The position numbers were made by a program, and so were the translations under genes. Below are positions 10,599 to 20,196 of a stretch of DNA of 35,195 nucleotides, piece by piece (positions within the stretch are counted from its first letter, which is position 1; every line of letters starts with the position of its first letter). This DNA is from Pleurotus ostreatus/Saccharomyces cerevisiae fusant (taxonomy: Eukaryota; Opisthokonta), in NCBI GenBank assembly GCA_024196135.1, contig JAMQCK010000233.1:1-35195 (forward strand), given 5' to 3'. Below the pieces are notes generated by a model. It worked only from the letters and a program-made list of their open reading frames with translations, ran no database searches and was not told the DNA's origin.

Positions 10599-11449
10599 CT
10601 TGAGGAGTGGCGAGAGCGACGAGACGGAAGGTGAGGGTAGGAGGCAAACAGCGATGGACGCCGTCGGTTACTTGCAAGGCCGCCCGAGCGTGTCACCGAT
10701 CCTTACGGCCTCGTGGCCTTCCCCTCGAACTTCCACTTCCTCGCCCTCGCACAAGCCGCTGCACACCATCAAGGAAGTCAACGAAATGCATTGCTAGAGA
10801 TATACGGGCACATCACTAGTCTGAAAGATAGAAGATATGTACGGAACCACCGACCCATCCACTCTCCTACAGCCGAGGCGTCAAGAGGGATATCGGGTGC
10901 TAAGACGCTCCGGTCGTTCAGAACATGGCCTGACACTCGAACATCCGCGTAGAGAGTGCGCTGGATATGAGCAACAGGGGAAAAGTATGGCCATGCCGCC
11001 GCACGAAGAAAGGTGCAAAACTGTCTGAGCGCTTATATAGACGGGCACTTGAGGGGAGGCTCGATCGCGTTGAAGCTGCCTCCGTCGTCCACGCACCGTC
11101 CTGAAGTCTTTCTTAAAAGCACTTTTCACAGCTACGTTGCTTCTTGCAGAATCACGATGGTTCAAACGAAGCAGTCACGATCAGAGGAGCACGATTGATA
11201 GCAGCCAACACAAGAACAAGTGTAGGGTACAATCAACAACAAGACGAGAGGTAATGACCGGGTATAAAACAACAGGGATACCAAGAGTACACTCGAGTCG
11301 CCCTGTGTATGGAATCCGACACTGTCACAAACACACGAGCCCAGTACAAGGAAGGAGACGAGAGCAAAGGGAGTCCGTACAAGTGAAAGCTCCGTAAAAG
11401 CCCCGTCCGCCAGTAAAAGCGGACGGTGGATATGGCCTACAGGAGGCTT
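10599..11449. other. Intergenic, 851 bp: GT49 promoter and 3' flank of the GPI-protein gene
   Basis: No frame here reads as protein. A TATATAAG word lies on the minus strand at 11032-11039, far (430 bp) from the GT49 ATG. No repeat or RNA gene is apparent. Confidence 0.55.
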
Positions 11450-12352
11450 TTACAGAAAGAGCGCAGCGGACATGGCCATGAGACCAGCGACAGCGCCGAG
11501 CGGGCCCATGGGAAGGGACAGGCTGGCGGGTGCGCCGTTCTCGTCCGTGGAGGATGCGCTCGCACCAGAGCCCGACTGGGTGCCCGAGGAGCCAGACGAG
11601 CCCGAGTGGGACGTTGCGGTTCCCGAAGGCGCAGACGAGGAGACCGTCGCGGGAGTAGCTACAGCGCAATCCCCGTTAGCGATGAGACAAGGCGAGAAGG
11701 ACCGACGACACGCACTCCCGTTGGGCTTAATCTCGAAGGTGTCCGAGCGCGTGTACTCCTGCGTCGTGTTCGACGTGTTCACGAAGACAACCTGGTACCC
11801 GGTGCCGGGCAGAAGCGTCACGTTCGTCACCGTGTACGTCTAGAAGAGGTGGGTTCGCGTGTGAGAACAGCAACCGCGCAATTACACCGAACGAACGCAC
11901 CAGGCTCGCCGCGTTCACGTACTCGGCGATGTCGTAGTCGCCGTTCAAGGTCGCGTTCTGGTCGTTGCGGACGATGATCGTGACGTTCGGGTCGTTGCTC
12001 GCGGCGGACCTGGGGAGGAGGGGGCGTGAGCGAGCTGTCGGCGGGCTGTTGCCATGCGAACTCACCAAGAGATCGTGTTCCTGACGGCCGAATAACACGG
12101 TTAGCGCGCTCAGCCTCCCCGCCACACGCCTGAAAACGCCTTACGAGTGGTTCGCGACCCTGTAGAGCGCGTCAGTTCATCGTCCCCCTAGACGCAGAAG
12201 GCTACTCACCAGTATCCATCGCCAGAGGGGAAGTTGATGGAAATGTCCGCTGTAGCGCAGCCTAGTCAGTAATGGAGACCTCCAGACGCGACTTGCACCT
12301 CACCGAGGGCCGCAGCGGGGAGCAGAGCAGCAAGGGCGACGGCGGTACGCAT
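11450..12352 (-). CDS. GPI-anchored, Ser/Thr-rich wall protein with Kre9/Knh-type N-terminal domain
   Basis: Six exons: 12352-12304, 12249-12210, 12159-12145, 12080-12066, 12009-11901, 11839-11450; 205 aa. Residues 1-17 are a signal peptide (ALAALLPAAALG). The mature N-terminus has the domain hallmarks ISINFPSGDGYWVANHSNTISW, then NDPNVTIIVRN and a LPGTGYQVVFVNTSN strand near residue 90. This is the fibronectin-like Kre9/Knh module found in many basidiomycete wall proteins, where yeast relatives act in beta-1,6-glucan assembly. Several Asn-X-Ser/Thr sites are visible. A Ser/Thr/Gly-rich stalk (about 130-180) is followed by a hydrophobic C-terminus (GAVAGLMAMSAALFL), the GPI signal. Two exons are only 15 nt long; they are needed to keep the conserved W-x(9)-W spacing. 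A substrate or enzyme activity cannot be read from the sequence. Confidence 0.85.
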
Positions 12353-12858
12353 TGTGGACGTTGGTGAAGGGCGGGTAGGGGGAGAGGAGGGCGGGGAACG
12401 ACTGGACAAGGCGATGGGAAGAAGAAAGCCTTGGAAGTTCCCGCGGTCTAAAATACTCAATGTTCAAGTCCCTGCAGCACGTGGCCGGTTCTTCTTCGGT
12501 CGTCTTGAACATTCGGCTTTCCCTCTGGTTCTCGACATCGACAATCGTGATTGCGGAGGCATGCAGAGCCAATGGGATAAGTCGCTGTCAGTCGAGCTCG
12601 TGCGCACCCGGGGTTTCTGAACGATTATTTCCCGTGCGCGCTGCTGAACGAGTCGCGTCGAGCAAAGCATCCCGCGGGAGGAGGCGCTGTGATGGCGGAC
12701 CTTTACGCGCGACTTCTAGAGGAAAGGCTACCTGATCATCTCACGTGGCGTACGTTTGTTCGACGCCGGAACCTTGTGGTGAGTCACACCAAAGTTCCAG
12801 GGCTCTTGGACTCTTTCTGCGCGTATTTCGCGCGTAAAAAAGTCGCTGAGGACGCTGT
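12353..12858. other. Intergenic, 506 bp
   Basis: Promoter region of the GPI-protein gene, with a TATTTTAG word on the minus strand near 12449. No coding sequence is apparent up to the tRNA gene. Confidence 0.5.
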
Positions 12859-12951
12859 TGACAAGAGTGGGATTTGAACCCACGCCCCGAAAGACTACGG
12901 ATGGGTTCGTTAGCCTAAACGTAGCGCCTTAGACCACTCGGCCATCTTGCC
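12859..12951 (-). tRNA. tRNA-Leu(UAG) with a 13-nt intron
   Basis: The acceptor stem GGCAAGA pairs with TCTTGTC (one G-U), discriminator A. The D arm is GCC..GGC, the anticodon stem CTACG pairs with CGTAG, and the T arm is GTGGG-TTCAAAT-CCCAC. The loop between the anticodon stem halves is 20 nt. Removing 13 nt (12901-12913 on the + strand) leaves a 7-nt loop TTTAGGC with anticodon TAG, reading CUA leucine codons. The intron lies at the canonical site after position 37 and starts CTAA, which can pair with the TTAG around the anticodon as in eukaryotic pre-tRNAs. The 11-nt variable arm fits the leucine class. No CCA is encoded. Confidence 0.93.
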
Positions 12952-13297
12952 ATGAAGAGGACGCCAAAGGCGCCCTTTCCAGCATGTATTTTGATCTACC
13001 TTGGGTGGATCCAAAGCTCGCCAGCGCTCCTTTATTTTTGTGAAGAGATCTTATCGCATCGATAGTACATCAGTCCCATTTTGACAACCACCAGGGTACT
13101 CAATCAGTATGCAGACCGCAGATTCCAGCGTGTCCATAAAATTCAACCGCGATCAAGCGTGTCCGGTCCGGATTGCCGTCGGTCCGCTTCGAGCGCGCAA
13201 GCCCCTAACTATACTGCCAGCGCGAGCCGCGGCGACATTGCCATGTCATTTTTATCGGAAATGCCGACGCTCGTCCCCCATCCTATCCTGAGCCATC
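12952..13297. other. Intergenic between tRNA-Leu and the dehydrogenase gene
   Basis: 346 bp serving as upstream region for both divergent genes. No coding frame is supported. Confidence 0.5.
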
Positions 13298-14562
13298 ATG
13301 TCCCCCAAGGTCCTCATCTGCGGTACGTCCGAGGTACAGGTTCGGCGAGGGAAGAGCACGTAGCTGATCGCAATCTGCGTTCCTAGGCCGCCTCCGTTGG
13401 GCGTCTGAAGACGCGAAGCAACTCTTCGGAGATCTAGCAGAGACCATCGTGCGTTCATCGCATCCACTTCACTAACTATCTGACGGGTAGTATAGGAACT
13501 TGACTCGCCTGACCGTGCAGACTTCTTGAAGGGCTTCCAGCCCGGTGGCAAGTACGATGGCGTCGTAGCCATGTACCGATCCAATGGCTCCGCCAATAAG
13601 ATCGGTGTCTTTGACAAGGAGTTGATAGATGGCTTGCACGGTGTGCAATGGATAGCACACAACGGCGCAGGCTACGACCAGATCGACGTTCAGGCTTGCA
13701 TCGCGAAGAGTGCGTCTCCGTATCGTTCGCTCACTCCCGTTCCATATACTTACCCACACCCTCCCCTCTCAGACATCCGTGTCTCCAACACCCCCGGCGC
13801 CGTCGACGAAGCGACCGCCACGACCGCCCTCTACCTCCTCATCTCCTGCCTCCGCCAATTCTCCCTCGGCGAACACACCCTCCGCGCCGGCGCCTGGAAG
13901 CCCGCCGTCGCGCACGCCACGCGCGACCTCTCCTGCGTCACCGTGGGCATCCTCGGGCTCGGCGGCATCGGGCTCTACTTTGCCAACCTGCTGCGACCCT
14001 TTGGCACAAGGGTCGTGTACCACAACCGCAAGCGGAATCCGGAGGCGCCGGAGTGGATTGAGTACGTGGATGATAGGGATGCGTTCTTGAGGCAGGTGGA
14101 CGTGCTGAGTGTGCATGTGCCGTTGAATGAAAAGACGGAGGGGTTGGTGGGGGAGAAGATGATTAGGTCGTTGAAGAAGGGGGCGGTGATTGTCAACACG
14201 GCGAGGGGGAAGGCGAGAGCAACTTGACGAGCGAGTAGATCTTCAGCGCTCACAATTATCAGGTCATCGACGAAGCCGCGATGATACGCGCGCTAGAGGA
14301 TGGTCATGTAGGTCCCGCACAACGTTTAACGTACCAATGCTAACGATATTGCCAGCTCGCATCCGTGGGCCTCGACGTCTTCCCCGACGAGCCCAACGTG
14401 AACCCAATATGGAATGACTTCCACAATGTGTGCCTCCTTCCGCACATGGGCACGGAGACGCGCGATTCCCAACATCGCATGGAGGTCCGCGCACTGACAA
14501 ACGTCCGCGACTTCCTAGTGAAGGGCGCGGGAGGGGACCTGGTGCCAGAGATGAGGGGTTGA
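13298..14562 (+). CDS. D-isomer-specific 2-hydroxyacid dehydrogenase (glyoxylate/hydroxypyruvate reductase type)
   Basis: It reduces glyoxylate or related 2-oxoacids to 2-hydroxyacids with NAD(P)H; yeast Gor1 is the nearest well-known relative. Six exons: 13298-13322, 13387-13448, 13496-13709, 13773-14212, 14263-14307, 14356-14562; 330 aa, normal for the family. The nucleotide-binding motif GLGGIG is at 162-167. The catalytic Arg is R245 in NTARGK, the Glu is E274 in FPDEP, and the general acid His is H292 in LLPHMG. The substrate-loop signature WIAHNGAGYDQID and the VSNTPGAVDEATA motif are also present. The fourth intron (14213-14262) begins GC rather than GT; any GT-based choice would remove the catalytic NTARG motif. 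No targeting peptide is visible, so it is likely cytosolic. Exact substrate and cofactor preference cannot be decided here. Confidence 0.93.
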
Positions 14563-14891
14563 GACAGATGAGTTGAGCGAGAGTCGACGCGATGACGAGG
14601 TTGATAAAGAAGTAAGCAACACATTCGTACTAAGTCTGTAATAGAAGGATCAGTAGAACGCTGATAGAGCGGATCTCATGACGGTCTATACCTTCTATGC
14701 TTCCTACCATGAGGCACGGCAAGGACGCATCGATACATGAGGTCGCCGCGCGTCTGCTGGTATAGAGCGCCCTAGTAGACTGTGGCTTGCTAGAAGACCA
14801 CCCTCCGTCCATCCTCAACTTCCACCTCGTCTCGCGCTCTCATCACCAGCCCCGGGTGGATACCAGCGCAACAATATACCTGCGAGAAGAG
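14563..14891. other. Intergenic, 329 bp
   Basis: 3' flank of the dehydrogenase gene and promoter of the next + strand gene. Nothing else is recognised. Confidence 0.5.
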
Positions 14892-15998
14892 ATGGCAACT
14901 TCACGCCCCGGCTCAACTGCTCCCAGCCCATTTCCGCCACATCCGAGCCAGCGCGGGCCTGGCAGCACAGCAGCGACGGCTGGGTCGCAGGACCTCGCAG
15001 GCGATGACATGTCGAGGGCAGTAGACCAGGCGTGAGCACTTTCCGAATATCCATACAGGCGCACCAGATGAGATCGTGTACAGCGTCGCAGCCCTAAACA
15101 CGGTCACCGCACACTTCACTACGCGCAATGCCACGGAACCAACGTTGGTGAGAGTGCTCCTTGCTAACGACGTCGACGCATCTGAACCGATGATGCACAG
15201 CAAAGCGTCTGGGATGATCTGGAAGGGCTCAAAGGGAAGTACGAACGAGAGGGATCGAGCCGACAGGCTGCCATTGGCGGCTTGAAGACGCAGATCTACG
15301 AGGACCTCCCCGCCCGGGCGCAAAAGGACTTGCTGTGCGTGACGCACGCGAGAAAAGTATTATAGCTTATGATTGTGGGTATGCAGGCCAGGCCTGGAGG
15401 AATTCATGAAAGAGCTTGTCGCGGAGCAGGTGAAGAAAACCGTCGACGGGAACATTGGGGATTACATCGCCGTCCCCCTGGCCAAGCAGAAAGAGGTGGC
15501 GCAGACGATGGCGAAGAAGATCGACGTCGAGCTGGATAACTCGTGCGTGGCTCACTTGCGGCGTGTTCGAGCTGAAGCTCGATATTGACATTGCACGCAG
15601 GAAGGCGCGGCTGGAGAACTCGCGGCTGCATCCGGATGATACGGACCCGTTCAAGCCGGTGCTGAAGAAGGACGGTACCGAGAGCAGGATGTGGCCCTTC
15701 GACTTCAGGTCTTTGTTTGCGTTTGAAGGTGAGTTTAGGCATGATGAGCTATGTGACGGACTGCTGAGAGGGCGACGAACAGACAAGAGCCTCGACAAGC
15801 TCTTGGAGGATTTCGACCTAAGTATCAGCGTCAAGGACGACACAAAGGGCGTCAAGTTCCAAGACGACATCAAGAGAGTGAAGATGCAGACGTTCTTGGC
15901 GCATATTGGTGAGTAGGCTTTGCGTAGCCGATGGGCAAGTTGGCTGACGACTTTCGCAACCCGTAGGCGCGCCGATCGACGTGTTGCATTTCGTGTAG
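14892..15998 (+). CDS. Hypothetical protein, 259 aa, seven exons
   Basis: Exons 14892-15031, 15084-15147, 15201-15334, 15387-15542, 15601-15728, 15783-15908 and 15967-15998 join in phase, with GT..AG introns of 51-58 nt. Residues 1-38 are Ser/Pro/Gly-rich. The rest looks soluble and strongly helical, with many charged residues: VWDDLEGLKGKYERE, LEEFMKELVAEQVKKT, RKAxLENSRLHPDD-like segments and a WPFDFRSLFAFE patch. No signal peptide, membrane segment or known catalytic motif is seen. I do not recognise the family. The consistent splice phases across six introns make this a real gene in my view, even without an assigned role. Confidence 0.72.
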
Positions 15999-16241
15999 AC
16001 TGGCATTATAGCCCTTCGTGTACTTGTATGATCTTGCAAAACATCCGGACTTTCTCTTGGAATTAAGGCCATTGCTTGCAAGTGCACGATGGTGAGAGGG
16101 AACGAGGCGCGCGCGACGCCACATCCGAAAGCGGTAATTTCGACCGCGCCGTCGGTGGCTGTGCTCCGTGTGCTCTTGTCTTTCTTCTCCAGACTGTAAG
16201 CGCCCACGCCAAACCAACCTCTCCCCTTCCTCTCGTTCAGC

Positions 16242-17203
16242 ATGGCCTCTTTACTTGAGCGCATGAACATCACTGCGCCGGGCGCCGCTGGCCCCGTCCG
16301 CAACAAGTCCGCCAACAGCATGCGCAATACGACGCCCTACGTTCGTACACTTCTCGCCGTTAGGCAAGCAGGAACTCCTCGTTAACGCGCCCGGTCCACC
16401 ACCAGTCCCGGCCGAACAGCCGCAACACGCCGAAGGGGAACGTCGACGGCCAATGGTCGCACGACCTCTACGACCAGCACAACTCGCTCGCGGCGCGCAT
16501 TACGGACGCGGCGCTCCCGCAGAAGGCGAACCTGCCCCCCATCGCGCAGCGCGCACTCCGCGACGCGGTGCATCAGCCGCAGGGGCCCGGGCTCTCGATT
16601 CGTGGCGCGGCGGCCCCGCCGAAGCAGGCGAACGTCGTCGATGTGTCGGGCCTCGTCGCGGGCACGACGCCGGACGATGTGAAGGCAATCTTCTCGCGGT
16701 GCGGCGATATTGCGAGCGCAAGGATTGCGTCGACGCGCGGGGAGGAACTCAGGATACGGGTCGTCTTCAAAGAGGCGGGCGCGGCGAAATCGGCGGCTGG
16801 CAAGTTTGACGGCCAGCAGGCGGACGGGAAGACACTGTCGGTAAAGCTGGCAGGCGAAAGCTTACAGGGGACGAAGTTGATATCGCGGCTGGGCGGCAAG
16901 GATGGGTTGGGGATTGTCCGGGATGAGGGGAGCGTGGATATCTTGATGGACAGCGAGGACTCGTCGAAGTCGTGAGTGTGCAGTGCGGTCATTTTCACCG
17001 TGTGCTAACATATGCCCTCCAGAAAACTGCGCTCGGACTCGATTGTGAAGTCTGACCCTCGGGCCTCTGTTATGACCGCGCCCCCAGGTGCCGACCCGGC
17101 GGATTACGCCCCTCGAGGAGGCAAGGGGCGCAGAGGGGGAGGTCGCAATAAGCGCGGCCGTGGGGGCAAGCGTGGTGGCGGCGCGAGGATGGACGTTGAT
17201 TAA
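16242..17203 (+). CDS. ALY/REF-like RRM protein (probable mRNA export factor)
   Basis: Three exons: 16242-16340, 16406-16971, 17023-17203; 281 aa. The N-terminus starts MASLLERMNI, followed by a conserved-looking DGQWSHDLYDQHNS stretch. A single RRM spans residues about 109-183: VVDVSGLVAGTT is the RNP2-like strand, and ELRIRVVFKEAGAAKSA covers the RNP1-like strand and second helix. The aromatic RNP residues are largely missing, as in ALY/Yra1 proteins, where the RRM binds RNA poorly. The C-terminus (about 253-281) is an RG/RGG-rich tail ending ARMDVD. In Yra1/ALY such tails bind RNA and the export receptor Mex67. Nuclear mRNA export is the likely role by family; a different RRM/RGG nuclear protein remains possible. 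Intron 1 contains a GTTAACG branch-like site. Confidence 0.75.
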
Positions 17204-17888
17204 GGCCGCATGATGCTCTTTTCTCTAGGCTATGGTGCGTTACAGTAGTGAACTCAGCACCAGCCGTTCCTGACATCGCCCCAGATATGAAGGCTCGTTC
17301 GCTGGCTGTAATCTATACTGTTGCTCTGCATGCTTTTCCCCTCTATCTCCCCATCTCTCGCTGCACACCAGGGCGAAGTCATGCCCCGCCCTTTCTTGGA
17401 ATACGCACGATATTACTTGTACACCCGCTGTATTCACGCTTGAAACCCCCGTCCGGATAGAAGACTTCGAGCTGCACAGACCACGGGCGAGGCGGTGTGA
17501 TTGGTGTGAGACCGCTGCCAAAAGCATGGTGTACTTGGTGTTGCCTCGAGCTGCGCCTTGCACCCGCGAGGCTCGATGCCCGTGAAGGCCCAAGTCGGAC
17601 TGAATTGCAGCGCGACTGGCGCGCGCCGCTGCTCGTAATCGAAGTGTGACGTGACGACCTCCACGTGTACGTTACTTTTGCGCAGGAACGTCAAGGAACG
17701 TCAGCACGCACCGTGGCTCCTCTCCTTCCCCTCCGCCGATCCCCGCTCTCAGGCGCCCAAGAGCGTGCGCAGAGTCCTCTACGAGCCCGAAGAACGAGAA
17801 CTGACGCAGGAACCAGTCTTTTTTCCCGCTCAGAACACGACTTTACGCGTCTGTACGATCTACCTCAACCTCAACTGACGATCTTACG
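17204..17888. other. Intergenic, 685 bp, with a coding-like relic on the minus strand
   Basis: Besides the relic listed separately (17379-17693), this contains the 3' flank of the RRM gene and the promoter of the cornichon gene. Confidence 0.4.
17379..17693 (-). pseudogene. Frame-broken coding-like relic
   Basis: On the minus strand one frame from about 17693 reads SNVHVEVVTSHFDYEQ and on through an AFTGIEPRGCKAQLEATP segment. A second frame, shifted by +1, then reads LTPITPPRPWSVQLEVFYP and on to GCTSNIVRIPRKGGA and a stop at 17379-17381. The two halves have the residue mix of real protein but cannot be joined by a normal intron: the only GT..AG choice is 22 nt and in the wrong phase. No ATG lies upstream. 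This fits a decayed gene fragment or a gene with a sequencing indel. I do not recognise the protein. Confidence 0.3.
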
Positions 17889-18673
17889 ATGGGCGGTGCT
17901 GGTGCGTGCTCCATCCCAACCACACAGAAAAAGTCGCTCATATAGCCTTACCCTCATTGCTTTGCTACCGCCCGACTTTGCCGTCCCAAAACGCCATGGT
18001 CGCCTCTTCCGCTCGCTATCTGCAAACACGCGCGTCTACTTCCCTGGCTTCCCTTCAGGCTGGCTTTTCTTGTTCGCGGTCCTGATGGCCGCAGGCCTGC
18101 TGTTCTGCATGGTCTTCTTCGTACGTCGCAACCCACGCCCGGTCATCCCTGGCCTTGCCCTCACACCGCCTCTAGATCATCATGTTCTCCGACCTGGAGT
18201 GTGACTACATCAACCCAATAGACCTCTGCAACAAACTCAACCAGGTATGTCGCCGAACTTCAACTTGACGCACGTGCAGCTCACGGAGCCGTTCCCCCAG
18301 TTTGTATTGCCCGAGAATCTAGCACATGCATTCCTCTCGACGTTATTCCTCCTGTCTGGCCAGTGGACCGCGTTCCTCCTCAATGCGCCCCTAGTAGCGT
18401 ACAATGCGAACAAGTATGTGCTTTCTCTGATATATTAAGCCTCGGGCGCTTATCCACGCTTCAGGATACGCAACAAAAACCACATGTACGACGCTACGGA
18501 GATCTTCCGCACGTTGCCGGGACACAAGAAGGAGAGCTTCTTCAAGCTCGGCTTCTACCTCCTCTCCTTCTTCTACTATCTTTACCGGTACGTGACTGCG
18601 TCCCCGCAGCCCTACCCCGATAATTAACCCCGCCTGCAGCATGATCGTTGCCCTCATTGCGGAGAGCGAGTAA
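17889..18673 (+). CDS. ERV14: Cornichon/Erv14 ER cargo receptor
   Basis: Cornichon/Erv14 packages selected membrane proteins into COPII vesicles leaving the ER. Six exons (17889-17901, 18059-18120, 18176-18244, 18301-18413, 18465-18587, 18640-18673) give 137 aa, matching yeast Erv14 (138 aa). The family is unmistakable: [20 protein letters not shown] as the first membrane segment, [19 protein letters not shown] (the cornichon signature), [11 protein letters not shown], a second hydrophobic region ending in [11 protein letters not shown], and a third with [20 protein letters not shown]. The first exon is only 13 nt and includes the ATG. Its intron is long for this window (157 nt). No ER-exit acidic loss or truncation is seen. 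Confidence 0.96.
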
Positions 18674-19615
18674 ATGGGGCCATCTTGATATAGCGCAAGG
18701 GGAGGGAGGCGTCCTTACCCACTTACTGCTCAGTGGTCTTCGTCATTATGCTGTCACCCCGGGACGGAGATCGAACTGTGCTGGACGGGGGACTTGAGGA
18801 TGGGGGACTCATGTGCGCTTTACTCACTATAATATGAATTATATCCCTCAAAAGCATAGGGCGAGAGTCCGAATATTCCGCAGTGCCACCTTGCCGCGCT
18901 GCATTTTGAGGGGGATGCTACGCATGACGCGCTCCCGATGCAGTAGGACTGTCAACGCGCTCCTCGTCCAGGCGGTGGGCACGAATATCCGAATGCGGTT
19001 TGAATACGCTGCTCGTCATGACACGGGGCGTGACCGTGATATAATCACCCCGATCGCGGATGTTCGAATTTTCGAGGGCCGGAGCTGCGACTGCGCCAAT
19101 CGCACATCTCGTTACTGCCGGCCAGCTTCGACCGGCCTGCAGGCGTTTGGGCGAGCTGCTGCACGGCGAAGAAGCAGCGGCCCGTGGTATGTAAACTCGC
19201 CGGCCGTGTTTAGCGTTGTCCTTGGCCCGTCCTCGAGCCTGCTCGAGCCCGATTATGGGCAGCACAATGACATATCCACGACTGATGCCTATACCGACCC
19301 CATTACGTCGCCCTACAGACGCGCGCAGCGCGACACCCTCTCCGGCGGTTCCCAGAATAGCCGCGGACGACGGACTCCATTTTTCAATTCACGGTCAACG
19401 CGCTCGTGTATAAAAGCCCTTCTTCTGCGGGACGCAGCGCAGTCTGCTTTTTTGCACCTCCCTTCCCCGCCGCGCCCACTTGTGCTCGCCCTTGCCCGAC
19501 ACCGGCCTTTCATCTCACATACCGTCTTTCACTGTTCGCGTATCGCGCTTGTATATTGATACGCCTCACCGAACACTCACTCACTCAACCCACCGACTCT
19601 ACTCTCGCAAGCACC
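18674..19615. other. Intergenic, 942 bp: promoter of the secreted DPBB gene
   Basis: A long + strand open frame crosses this region but has no ATG start, runs through the TATA box and has no protein-like composition, so I do not call it. No repeats or RNA genes are apparent. Confidence 0.5.
19409..19416 (+). promoter_or_regulatory. TATA box of the secreted DPBB gene
   Basis: TATAAAAG, 207 bp upstream of the ATG at 19616, followed by a pyrimidine-rich leader (CT-rich 19435-19615) as is common for highly expressed fungal genes. Confidence 0.65.
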
Positions 19616-20196
19616 ATGTCGCGCACGGCCATCTTTGCACTCTCGGCGCTCCTCGCCACCCTTGTTGCCCCCGCCCTCGGCAGCCCGCTCCCCGCGACGG
19701 GCTCGGAGATGGCGAAGCGCGGCGACCACTCCGGCCAGGTAAGCTCCACCCCGGCACGCGTCGCATCAGCGCGCATTGCTGACTTCCTCCTCCCCTTTGC
19801 GCAGGCCACGTACTTCGAGGTTGGTGAAGGCGCCTGCGGTTGGTACTCGCAAGATTCCGACTGGGTTGTCGCGCTCGACTCGGCAACCTACGCTGGCGGC
19901 GAGCACTGCGGCAAGGTGGGCAACTTATTGTACTTCCTTTGTCGAAGTCCACTGATTGACATGCGCAGACCATCACCATGACTGCCACGAAGGAGGATGG
20001 CTCCACCGCCACTGGCACGGCGACTGTCGTCGACGAATGCCCCTCGTGCGCCGAGGGCAGCGTCGGTGAGTACCTCACGTCCCTCACCTTATGTTTTCTC
20101 TTCTGACTCTTCCCCTTAGACCTCTCGCCCAGCTTCTTCCAAAACTTCGAGTCCCTCGACAAGGGCGTCTTCCAGATGTCCTGGAACTTCGACTAA
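19616..20196 (+). CDS. Small secreted RlpA/expansin-like double-psi beta-barrel protein
   Basis: Four exons: 19616-19738, 19805-19915, 19969-20065, 20120-20196; 135 aa. Residues 1 to about 22 are a signal peptide (ALSALLATLVAPALG). A Kex2-type Lys-Arg at 34-35 would release a mature protein starting GDHSGQATYFEVGEGACGWY. The remainder is one double-psi beta-barrel: GACGWYSQDSDWVVALDS, then GTATVVDECPSCAEGSVDLS with its conserved Asp, then FQNF..G.FQMSWNF. This is the barrel of basidiomycete riboflavin-aldehyde-forming-enzyme-like proteins and of barwin/expansin relatives. Family members are often abundant in fruiting or plant-associated growth. Catalysis is doubtful for most; wall binding or loosening is the usual inference. 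The four cysteines suggest disulphides. Confidence 0.88.

Noticed and set aside
3927..18673. A functional ER/secretory gene cluster (HRD3, GT49, GPI protein, cornichon)
   Set aside because: The genes are on both strands with separate promoters and unrelated genes between them, and such families are common in any fungal window.
18813..19559. 248-codon + strand frame upstream of the DPBB gene
   Set aside because: It begins at GTG, runs through the TATA box and pyrimidine leader, and has no protein-like composition.
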